Assembly (NCBI GenBank): GCA_036873135.1
Contig: JAPTYO010000047.1
Span: 1-64,000, forward strand
Direction: 5' to 3'
Length of the DNA stretch: 64,000 nt
Source: Clarkia xantiana subsp. parviflora
Taxonomy: Eukaryota > Streptophyta > Magnoliopsida > Myrtales > Onagraceae
Of this stretch, positions 36,056-45,726 are shown piece by piece. The notes under the pieces are model-generated. The model was not told where the DNA came from and ran no database searches. It worked only from the letters and a program-made list of their open reading frames with translations. Numbering within the stretch: the stretch's first letter is position 1; each line of letters begins with the position of its first letter. Made by a program: the position numbers and the translations under genes.

Positions 36056-38421
36056 GAGGGATGAACACATTGGTGGACACCACATCCCACCCTTTCACTG
36101 ACGAGCTGGTGTACAGTCGCGTCCCAGACGCACTGTATAATCTAAGACCGGAAAAGTACCGAGGCAAGGGAGACCCGATAGAGCACGTGCAGCAGCATGA
36201 AGTAATGCTTTTGGGAAGGACAGACAACCCTCACCACATAGCCATGACGTTCCCCCAAACGTTAGGCGGACCAGCCGCACACTGGCTCTTCTCCCTGCCA
36301 AAGAAAAGCATAGACTCGTGGCAGTCCCTCAAAGAAAAGTTCATCCAACGTTACATGGGAGAACGTTCGATTATCAAAGGATCAAATGCCTTGGATGACG
36401 TCAAGCAAGAGTGGAATGAGTCCCTCGCAAGCTACTACATCCGATTTAATCAAAACATCTCGGAAATCCAAACGAACATCGCAGAGATAGAAATCATCCA
36501 TGCCTTTGTCAGAAACCTGGGTAGGCACGGGTACGACTTGGGCCAAAAGCTTTCTACAAGACCGGCGGAAACAATGGAAGAACTCGTGGCAAGAGTAAAA
36601 GAGTACATCGATGCTGAGCATTACAAGATGACAGCACGGGACAAGTGGGGTAAGCCCGGCAACAAGAAAGATGAAAGTAAGCCAGGCCCCCCGAAGCAGA
36701 ACCAAACCCCCCAACAAAAACAGTGGACTCCGCCCCAGAAGAGAACATTCAACATTGAAGAAGACAAGAATCCAGACGTCAACACCATTGAGCTAATCCC
36801 TTTGAACGCTCCCCTGAGTGTCATACTGAAAGAAATGAAAGAACAAAACCTCTGGAAAGAGCCATTCGGTTTCAGAAAGGGCCAGCTAGGGAAGGAGCAA
36901 GACAAGTGGTGTGAAAGCCACGAAGTCAACGGCCATGAAACAGACGACTGTAGAAGCCTTAAGTTCCAAATCAATCGAATCATACAAGAAGGCGGACTTA
37001 AGCACTACGTCGACCAGGGGGGAAAGATTGAGAAGGTGAAAAGAAAATTCACGCCAAAGGAGAAAGGAAAAGAGAAGACCAATGACAACCCCCCTCCTAA
37101 AAAGAGGGGAGTTATTAATGTCATTCATGGTGGTCCAGCTGCAGGAGGACAAGTCTCCAACACAAGAGATGTATACGCTGCACAGGCAAGCACACTCCCC
37201 AAGTATGGGAAAAGAAAGAAACCGGAAGAGGAGGACCCCGTGATAGGATTCTCGAGAAAAGACATGGCACACATCGTCTACCCGCATGATGACGCGTTAG
37301 TAATAACGATGGAAATCAACGGGTTCGACGTCAAAAGAATTCTAGTCGACGGAGGAAGCTCGTCAGACATCCTCCATATCAATGTCCTCGAACAGCTGGG
37401 AATGAAGAGAGAGGACCTGAAGCCGGGAAATTTCCCGTTAGTAAGCTTTGCTGGAGCTGCTACATACCCACTGGGGATGATCACCCTTCCCACTGTGATA
37501 GGAGAAGGATGGAACGCAATGAAAGTCGACATCACTTTCGTGATCGTCGAGAGCCTTGGCGCTTACAACGGAATTCTCGGAAGAACAACGATAAACCCGT
37601 ACGAGATGGTGCCTTCAACGGCACATCAAAAGCTGAAATACCGCTTAAGGGGAGGAATTGGTGAAGTCTTGGGCGATCAGACGACAGCACGAAAATGCTA
37701 TGTCAACGCCCTAAGATGCAAGAACCGCCTGGACATAGCAGTCATTGAAAGGGGACAATGTTCCAAGTCTGAAGTTGAAATGCGATTTGACGAAATGATG
37801 AGCAAAGGAGACAGACTCCCAGCATTTCAAACCCCAATGCTCCCAAGCATATGGGACATCAAACAAGGGGAGTCAGAATCCATCCAAAACTACTTCAAGC
37901 GATTCGCCATAAACGCAACTTCAAGTTTGGCAGAGAAGTCAGCAGTAATCAATGCCTTTTTCCTGAACATGAACTCACCTACATTCCTCCTATTTGGACG
38001 AACACAAGGGTGGAGAACAACCAAATCTATGGCTGACTTGAAAGAGAAGATGGAAACAGCAATCGAGGTCGCAAACGAGCTGGGGTGGTTTATCCCACCT
38101 GCAGAACAAGAGGAGGCGCACGAACACAAGCGCGCAAGACAAGACTTGAACAACAACCAAGATGGCGAATATACACCTCTGAACATAGAGGTGGAGGAGT
38201 TGTTCAAGACCATCCTGAAGGATGTTTTACCTCCTCCAAGCGAGATCCGGATCGCCTTCCTCGGGAAGAATCCAGAAATATGGTGCCACTATCACAACAA
38301 ATGGGGTCACAGCACGAATGGCTGCCCCTCTCTTCGCAACAGAATCGAGGAACTGATCAAACAAGGAGCTCTGCGCTCCTACATTGCATGCAGGAAGCCA
38401 GCTTTATCAAACCGTCACTAA
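36052..38421 (+). CDS. Gag-protease of element 1 with a second gag-like half after the protease (789 residues)
   Basis: The retrotransposon gag domain (about 30-200) has KGDPIEHVQQHE, WLFSLP and SLKEKFIQRYMG. A zinc-knuckle-like WCESHEVNGHETDDC lies at about 286. The aspartic protease has its active site in LVDGGSSSDI (Asp near 433) and the conserved segment GILGRTTINP. From about residue 575 the protein repeats the gag half: ESIQNYFKRFAIN echoes ESLASYYIRFNQN, and WCHYHNKWGHSTNGC (about 744) echoes the first knuckle, followed by RIEELIKQGALRSYI, which echoes RIIQEGGLKHYV. The frame then stops; no RT follows. This domain order is unusual. The frame is open throughout. Confidence 0.88.
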   Translation: MRGMNTLVDTTSHPFTDELVYSRVPDALYNLRPEKYRGKGDPIEHVQQHEVMLLGRTDNPHHIAMTFPQTLGGPAAHWLFSLPKKSIDSWQSLKEKFIQRYMGERSIIKGSNALDDVKQEWNESLASYYIRFNQNISEIQTNIAEIEIIHAFVRNLGRHGYDLGQKLSTRPAETMEELVARVKEYIDAEHYKMTARDKWGKPGNKKDESKPGPPKQNQTPQQKQWTPPQKRTFNIEEDKNPDVNTIELIPLNAPLSVILKEMKEQNLWKEPFGFRKGQLGKEQDKWCESHEVNGHETDDCRSLKFQINRIIQEGGLKHYVDQGGKIEKVKRKFTPKEKGKEKTNDNPPPKKRGVINVIHGGPAAGGQVSNTRDVYAAQASTLPKYGKRKKPEEEDPVIGFSRKDMAHIVYPHDDALVITMEINGFDVKRILVDGGSSSDILHINVLEQLGMKREDLKPGNFPLVSFAGAATYPLGMITLPTVIGEGWNAMKVDITFVIVESLGAYNGILGRTTINPYEMVPSTAHQKLKYRLRGGIGEVLGDQTTARKCYVNALRCKNRLDIAVIERGQCSKSEVEMRFDEMMSKGDRLPAFQTPMLPSIWDIKQGESESIQNYFKRFAINATSSLAEKSAVINAFFLNMNSPTFLLFGRTQGWRTTKSMADLKEKMETAIEVANELGWFIPPAEQEEAHEHKRARQDLNNNQDGEYTPLNIEVEELFKTILKDVLPPPSEIRIAFLGKNPEIWCHYHNKWGHSTNGCPSLRNRIEELIKQGALRSYIACRKPALSNRH

Positions 38422-38781
38422 GGGAATAACCCTTCCCCCGTGTCATGAACATACTCTATCTTTACTTTTCAAGTACTAAGTAGAACATTTAGGATGGGAG
38501 ATCAGTTGACTCCATCCATGCACACCCCTTGTAAATAAACAAGAAAACTAATGAAGTTCACTCCTTGCGTAGGAAAAATCACTATGTAATGGCAAGCTAC
38601 CCCGGTCCAAAACCAGGAACAAGCCACATACATCATCAACAAAGGCCCTAGCTCTACACACAGAAAGGGCAAGAAACAAGAAAAGCCATCAAAAAGATAG
38701 CAAAGCAAGACTAAGCAAAGCTTATGCCGGTATACAAAACAAAGGGAGCACGACGCATGCAAGGAGACAAAATAATTTCAT
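38422..38781. other. Non-coding spacer of element 1
   Basis: Follows the gag-protease ORF. I see no domain. It leads into the 131-bp repeat block. Confidence 0.5.
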
Positions 38782-39750
38782 CAAGGATGTGAACGTACTA
38801 ATCTATTCACATCCTTGCAAAAAGTCGGGGGACAAGCGGATCATTGGGAATCCTCCCTCGCAAACAAATGCAAGTGTCGGACGTACTAATCTATCCACAC
38901 TTCGCCGCAATACAAGGATGTGAACGTACTAATCTATTCACATCCTTGCAAAAAGTCGGGGGACAAGCGGATCATTGGGAATCCTCCCTCGCAAACAAAT
39001 GCAAGTGTCGGACGTACTAATCTATCCACACTTCGCCGCAATACAAGGATGTGAACGTACTAATCTATTCACATCCTTGCAAAAAGTCGGGGGACAAGCG
39101 GATCATTGAGAATCCTCCCTCGCAAACAAATGCAAGTGTCGGACGTACTAATCTATCCACACTTCGCCGCAATACAAGGATGTGAACGTACTAATCTATT
39201 CACATCCTTGCAAAAAGTCGGGGGACATACGGATCATTAGGAATCCTCCCTCGCAAACAAATGCAAGTGTCGGACGTACTAATCTATCCACACTTCGCCG
39301 CAATACAAGGATGTGAACGTACTAATCTATTCACATCCTTGCAAAAAGTCGGGGGACAAGCGGATCATTGGGAATCCTCCCTCGCAAACAAATGCAAGTG
39401 TCGGACGTACTAATCTATCCACACTTCGCCGCAATACAAGGATGTGAACGTACTAATCTATTCACATCCTTGTAAAAAGTCGGGGGACAAGCGGATCATT
39501 GAGAATCCTCCCTCGCAAACAAATGCAAGTGTCGGACGTACTAATCTATCCACACTTCGCCGCAATACAAGGATGTGAACGTACTAATCTATTCACATCC
39601 TTGCAAAAAGTCGGGGGGACATACGGATCATTAGGAATCCTCCCTCGCAAACAAATGCAAGGGTCGGACGTACTAATCTATCCACACTTCGCCGCAGCAT
39701 CAAGTATGTGAACATACTAGTCCGTTCACATCCTTGTAAAGGAAGACAAG
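38782..39750. repeat. 131-bp tandem array, seven copies plus a diverged partial
   Basis: Units start at 38782, 38913, 39044, 39175, 39306, 39437 and 39568. Each unit has two hairpins. The first is CAAGGATGTGAA with TTCACATCCTTG (12-bp stem). The second is AAGTGT...GGA with TCC...ACACTT. Both have the same 12-base loop, CGTACTAATCTA. The copies are almost identical. Position between gag and the antisense gene matches the tandem-repeat zones common in Tat elements. Confidence 0.95.
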
Positions 39751-40130
39751 CAGTTCAACAAGGATCATCCTCCTTACAAAGCCACAGGTGACGGTAATAC
39801 CAACTCATCCACACCCCGCCACCAACAGAGATGCAATTTCCTAAGGAAAACCATCGGATTAAGGAAATCGACCAGTCAATAGAGCAACACTCTTCCAAAA
39901 AGAGAACAAGTTATTGAGACAGCAATAAAGGAAGATGCAAAATAATACTAAGTATTATATCTTTCTAACATCTCATGTCAGGCATATATATATATATATA
40001 TATAATATAGCAGGACTAAAAAGTAAAGACATCCAGCCAGCATAAAAAGTCAAGCCCAAGACGCACCCCGTCAAAATCTCACCCATGCAAGGGGAGCAAC
40101 CATATATACACAAGAAAAAACAAAGAAAGA

Positions 40131-42463
40131 TCAACCTGACCCAACGTCAGGAGCACCAGAACCAAAGGCGTCAGTCATAAAAACATCTTGCGCAGGGCCT
40201 TTGAAAGCTCCACGGCGATCATCACCAACAGGGACGGACACCTGTACCGTCAAACCACTCGTTCCACCGCCCGCTCGGATCCCCGCAATAGCCCCGAGGG
40301 CATAGCCAGTATATGGACCAGTACTCTGGAAAGGAAAATCGGGGGCAAGAGAGTATACCCTCCTGAAGTAATCCACAGAGAAGGACTCCATGCGATCATC
40401 ACGTGCCTTCTCGAGAAGCTTTGGGTAATCAGCTGTAGTAGGAAACTCAATCATCCCAAGCTGATCACCCAGGGCAACGTGAGACTCCTTAGTCTCCCTC
40501 AGCGCCACAGCATGTGCCTCCTCATCGACCTTCTCCTGGCGCAGTAGGGCAAACAGCTCCGCCTCCAGCTGAGACGCACAATCCCGACTTCCCTTGAGAT
40601 CAGCGGAAGCCTTGGAAGAAGCATCTGAATGTGCGCGCGCCTTCTCCCTCAACACAACGACATCCTGAGACAAGTGCTCATGACGATCCTGCAGACCCCT
40701 CGTCTCCTCAACAAGCTCAACAACAAAGGAGGAAAGGTTGGTCATCACGGCATTCACCTGCAACAACAACACAAGCACATCACACACAAAGAAGCCAGAC
40801 AAACATGATAGATCCAACATAAAAGGAAAACAACGTACAGGAGCAAAGCGCGCTAGCGACTCCTCGACACATTTCAACGCAACCTCAGGATCCCGGGGAC
40901 ACGTCTTGCGGTCAGCCGGCGGAACAGACCGCTGAACCACACGCACACCAACAGCAGGTGTGCTCAAGGAAACATCCTTGGGAAAGCGGACAGTAGACTG
41001 AGAATACGGAGCCCACTCATTCCCAGACACATCCCGATCAAGCCGGCAAATCAAATCAGACTTGCGGAGAGCCGGAGGAGTAGGAACAACTACACATCAA
41101 AAGCAAACACATTAGGAGAAGGCAAACCATACCAATACAACAAGAAGTCAACCACAGTCACCTGCCAAGGGAGGCACCTCCACTGAACGCCCGCTCCCCG
41201 ACCGGGGGACAGGCATGGTCGAATCTGCATACATAGGCCCTTTCCCTTTGTCACAGGAAGGAGCAAGAGGCATGCCGGCAGATGTCAACCTCCTAGGATC
41301 GCTCGGGGAACGAACGTCAGCATCATGCTCCCCGACAGGTGCAACTCCCCCCGCCGTCGGGAATTCCAAGCCTACAAAGATGACCACAAAAAGACCATTA
41401 GCATGTTAGCATGGGAAAAATCTCAACGAAACCTTTAAAAGGCACAAGTCCCATACCCGGGCCAACAGGAAGAGTATCGTCTAGGCCGGGAACAATCTGA
41501 GAAGACCCGCCTGCAACTCCACCCTGTAAACAGGGGCGTCTATTAAGAAACCAACCTACAAGGAAACAAGAGCAAATGTTACAAAATGTCAAAACATACC
41601 AACTCCTCCCCCGAAGGACGTACGTGAATGCCCGCCGCGAGCAGCTCGGCGTCAGAAGCACGATAAAGGGGGCTATACTCCCCCGCCCTATTCGCCGCGT
41701 GGATCTTCTTCAAAGCGACCTTATCTCTATCGGAGAACTCCTGAAAGCGTGGAACGGGATCGGCATCCAATATGTGAGAAGTCGTCCAAGTCGTGCCCGC
41801 ATCCTTTATAAAAAAGTACTGACACTTCCATTTATTCTGGGAAGTGTCCGACCGTTCGCAGAACCGCGCTTCAGTATTCCACCCCGCCCTGCGCAAGCCA
41901 AGGGAAGAGAATCCCTTTTCGGTCATATGAGGCCAACGCAAGCTGAAGGTGCACATCCCAGACTCGTCCGCCTTACCCAGGCGGTAGAAGGCGCGAAACA
42001 GCACTATCGAGTAGTCCCAGGAGTTTAGATGACATTGCACCCGAAAACACGTCCAAGCTCTAAACCCTGGTGGGGTAATAGAGACGGGAGAAATCCTATA
42101 ATATCGACAAAGGCGGACCAGATCCTGACAGTAGGGGAACCGCAGCCCTTCTCGAAACTGTGAAAGGTAGACGACCTCGTACTCAGCTGGAGGAACGGTG
42201 GGCCGACCAAATTCAACCCCCTTTACAACATCCCAAGGATACAAGACCTCTAGGCCGGGACACCAGCCCCGGGTCGAGACGTAGAGGTCAAACTTGGAAC
42301 GTGGAAGTTTGTTGGGAAAAAATATCTGAGTCTTCTCCAGTATCACACGATCACCCGACGGTCCCAAAAGTACACCACTTCGAGACCCAGAATCGGAATC
42401 CATGGTGCCCTCATCAACCTCTCCCTCAAAGTTATTTGAAACAAAGGGATGAGACTTACTCAT
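40131..42463 (-). CDS. Antisense spliced gene of element 1, 5 exons, 672 residues
   Basis: Encoded opposite to gag. Exons, highest first, are 41600-42463, 41457-41523, 41162-41371, 40839-41089 and 40131-40757. All introns are GT-AG, and the exon lengths sum to an exact multiple of three with no stop. The product starts MSKSHPFVSNNFEGEVDEG. Exon 1 holds a conserved core also seen in the antisense gene of the second gypsy element: GLRFPYCQDLV, FRAFYRL, CTFSLRWP and KCQYFFIKD. I relate this to the 'putative gypsy-type transposon' domain of plant databases (family name from memory). Exon 5 encodes a long coiled coil (about LVEETRGLQDRHEHL to LFALLRQEKVDEEAH). The middle is polar and proline-rich. 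Function is unknown. Confidence 0.8.
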
Positions 42464-44332
42464 TGTGCGAAGAAGCAGAAACCGTTTCCTATCAGGAACA
42501 CTCTAAATATCAAAGTCGTGCGCCTGCAAGCCCGTCAACCAAGCCCTGCAAAAACCATACACAACTCGATCAAAAACCAAGACAACACATCAACCACATT
42601 CATCAAAGTCCTTTGCAAGGACATCCAACCCAACGGGCCAACTGTCCGCGAGCAAACAGCTAGGGACCCTCCCGCTCGGGAGCCAAAAATCCTTACGCTC
42701 ATCAAAGGCCTAGGCCACCTACTAATCAAATTTTCATACATTTGTGCAATGTGACACAGGTATTCAAGCGCTCTGCAAAGCGATAAGTTCAAGAGCTAAA
42801 GAAATCAAAGACATGCAAAGTTGGTTATAATTACCAAAATGCCATCTGACCACATTTCGATCAAATTTTATCCCCAAAACGGCTCAAAGCTCCGGGGGCA
42901 CATACAAGCAGATCAAATGCACTTAAGCAAGCCTATTACATGTCACGGGGAGACTTACTCCTCCCCGAGCAATCCGAGGAACACTCGGGTCAACTAAGCC
43001 ACTAATGAACGCGAACTACCAAGCAATAATCTAAACTCCGGGGGCATGGTTATCCACTCACAAACAATCAAGGGGGCATTATCACAATAGGGGACATCAT
43101 ATCAAGCCACCCATATCAAGATACAAAGGGTCGAACTTTTCGCTCGAATAAGTCCGACTTTGAACCTCCACGATTCCCCCTCGGGTGGTCGGAACCTAGG
43201 GACCTCTTCACAAAGGGAGTTCACTATCCTTAACTCTATCTATCTACATTTAGAGCTTAGCCAAAAACGAATTTTGAAAATCAAGCCAAAATTTCACTTA
43301 GGCATTTCATCGAACACCTACCATGCACCTTATTGAAATTCAAAATGTGCAGCCCTAAAGGTCTAATTAACATCAAGAAAAGGGAGGGGAGGACGTTACC
43401 AATCGATACTCGACAAGAAGGACTCGAAAACGGGTCGAATCGAGCTCGAAATCGACCTGCGAATGATGCAGCCGCCGTCCGCTACCGCCGCCGCTCCCGC
43501 CGCTGTCGCCGCCGCCTCGCCGCCGCTGGGCCGCCCTGACCTCGCCAGTGGTGCTCCTGGTGGTGGCCGGCCGAAATGGGGTCTCACTAGCACCCTAAAG
43601 TGAATTCCTAAAATCACTACCTAGGCCCCTCCAAAACTCTTACAACAACCAATTCAAATGTTGATAGTTTTATAAGCTATCATGAAGGAGGTGGACTACT
43701 CAACCTAGTAAATACCATACATCCAAGAGGTACACTCTCATCCACCCTTCATTTTTTAAAATTGTTGATAGCTTGAGTTTTCACCATCAAATGACTTAGC
43801 TAAATTTAACTAAGTCATTTCAAATGGTCTCAACTTTTTGAAAACGCTATGTTTATGATTTTTCATATTACGCCCGTCACATGTGATTTTCCAAACCCGG
43901 CATTATTTCATTTACTAAAACCGTCGCCTCGCCGTCAGAACGGCCGTCTCGGACGACGGGCTCCCGGAAACCATCATACTGCATGAAAAACATTTTGTCA
44001 AAACTTTCAGGATTTATTATCATTTTGATACAATTAGTTGCGACATGAACATTCCATATTTATTTGATCACCTTGAAAACCCGAAAGATTTCATGTGCGC
44101 TCACGTCTTACTTCTCCTAAAAATCACATTTATCGTATTACTCGTAGTCCGTTGTGCTACTAACCCTTTGTGCAGTTATCAAGCGTGACCACCTCAAAAA
44201 ATTAAGGCAAGGAACTTGTCCGAGCCGCGCGTAGCCACCCTGGGTAGGTCAAAACTCGAGGTGAGCGGACGACCCGAATCACGCGTGTACCCTATCTTAG
44301 AATAGAGTTAAACAAAGGTCAACCCATTATTT
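42464..44332. other. Non-coding 3' region of element 1
   Basis: Lies between the antisense gene and the 3' LTR and probably holds its upstream region. A GC-rich CCG-triplet patch lies at about 43470-43560. No recognisable protein domain is present on either strand. Confidence 0.55.
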
Positions 44333-44346
44333 AACTCGGGGGCAAG
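44333..44346 (+). other. Polypurine tract of element 1
   Basis: The bases just before the 3' LTR read CTCGGGGGCAAG. This is where plus-strand DNA synthesis would be primed. Confidence 0.6.
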
Positions 44347-45100
44347 TGATGGATATACGCATGATTCGGGCTCGGTTTTAATTATTCGGACCTCATGCAC
44401 GCGCGAGACCCTTTACGAAACCCGATTTCGAGCTAACCGGGGGAAACCGGGCAAGTTTCGAACTTGCCCGGCATCCCCGGGGGGCTTACCCGGAATTCCG
44501 GGTAAGCTCAACACCCGGGGGGCGTCGCGCACACCCCCCATTTCGTCCCGAATGTATAGGAGTCCCGATTTTTAACTAACTCCTATGTGTCCGAGACCTA
44601 TGTTCCAAAGGCGCGCGCGTCCCGCTCATGACAGCTGCCTGAGACGCGCGTCAGAGACCATTTCCCAAAGCTCTCCCCTGCATCCCGGTTCACATTTCCA
44701 CATTGAACCGGGTCAAAACCGGTTTACGGTCCAAGGTCGCCTATAAATAGCCACCTTGGGGGTAAACATTTTCAAGTCATTCAAAAATCACTTTGGGTGA
44801 GAATGGGAAAAGCTCTGACCTCTCTCTAGAAAACCCTCTCTTTCTCTCTCTAGAAGTCGACTAATGTTGATCGTCGGAGCGAGCGCACCAAGCACCCCCC
44901 CTCTCCATGGGGACTGCTTGGTAATGCTCCTCTCGCAGGTGCAGACAGACGATCTTCCAGAGAGCCCAAAGGACTTACCGCCATTCAGAAGACGAAGCTA
45001 AGGCCCGCACGCGACTTTAGAGGACGGACTTGGCTCGCACCCAACCCGAAGACTTCGCCAAGTTACCCAGCAGGCAACCCGCAATAACTTGGTCGAAACA
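44347..45100 (+). repeat. 3' LTR of the Tat-type element 1
   Basis: A 754-bp copy of 34422-35207, beginning TGATGGATATACGC and ending GGTCGAAACA, followed by the TSD AAGTG. Confidence 0.9.
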
Positions 45101-45105
45101 AAGTG

Positions 45106-45726
45106 CAAAGTTTCTGAGAGCATCACCTAAACAGATAGCCATGTCATCACTCAAATAAATTTTTAATATTAAAAAAACATATATAAAGAAAAAGTGAGGC
45201 AAATAATATATGGAATATGATTAACATTCCGACATTAAAATTCCGATTAACCTCCGATTGTGAGAGGATGGTAATATGCCCTCATAGTTGACAATATTTA
45301 CAATGCTTGTCATTGTCTCTTGTTCGTGATGTCTCGGAGTGTGGATTCATAATGTTTATCATTCCCCATAAAATATATATATATATATATAACCAAAGTG
45401 AGAGAGAATAAGAGGTGAAATCTGGTGTTGCCACGTAAACTTGACACATCAGCATCATAATCCAATCAATGGATGACACATCACCTATCAAATTCAAACA
45501 TAAAAAAAAAACATCTCTCATCAACACATTAAATTGAAGCAATTAAATCATAATCTATCTTTCTTAATCTATCTATCTAATCTGAAGAGATAGGTTAACA
45601 TGACATTTCTCGTGCTGACACGTCGCTTTATTAGTCACTCAGATTTTGCCATCTCAACATGTAATTTTATGTATTTTTTTTATTTATGCAAGAAAATATA
45701 CGATTATCATTCAGCAATTAACCATA
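45106..45726. other. Spacer with a partial copy of the Helitron 5' end
   Basis: From about 45388 the sequence (ATAACCAAAGTGAGAGAG onward) closely resembles the first 290 bases of the Helitron that starts at 45727. This suggests an older truncated copy or a tandem 5' duplication. A TA-rich run lies at 45367-45391. Confidence 0.6.

Larger units (their letters stand above)
34422..45100 (+). mobile_element. Non-autonomous Tat-type Ty3/gypsy retrotransposon with extra gag half and antisense gene
   Basis: LTRs are 34422-35207 and 44347-45100; a perfect 5-bp TSD, AAGTG, lies at 34417-34421 and 45101-45105. The PBS (TTGGCGCCGTCTGCGGA, from 35209) follows the 5' LTR, and a purine tract (GGGGGCAAG) precedes the 3' LTR. 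It encodes two sense ORFs (gag and protease), a tandem-repeat block and a spliced antisense gene. There is no reverse transcriptase, RNase H or integrase anywhere between the LTRs. By eye the LTRs differ at roughly a dozen positions plus one 32-bp indel, so insertion is fairly recent. It must borrow pol from another element. Confidence 0.93.

Noticed and set aside
38782..39700. Repeat array with hairpins resembling a CRISPR array
   Set aside because: The whole 131-bp unit is repeated, with no variable spacers, inside a plant retrotransposon.
43396..43617. Ala/Gly-rich small frame in a GC-rich patch of element 1
   Set aside because: It results from CCG triplet repeats; no start context or relatives can be supported.
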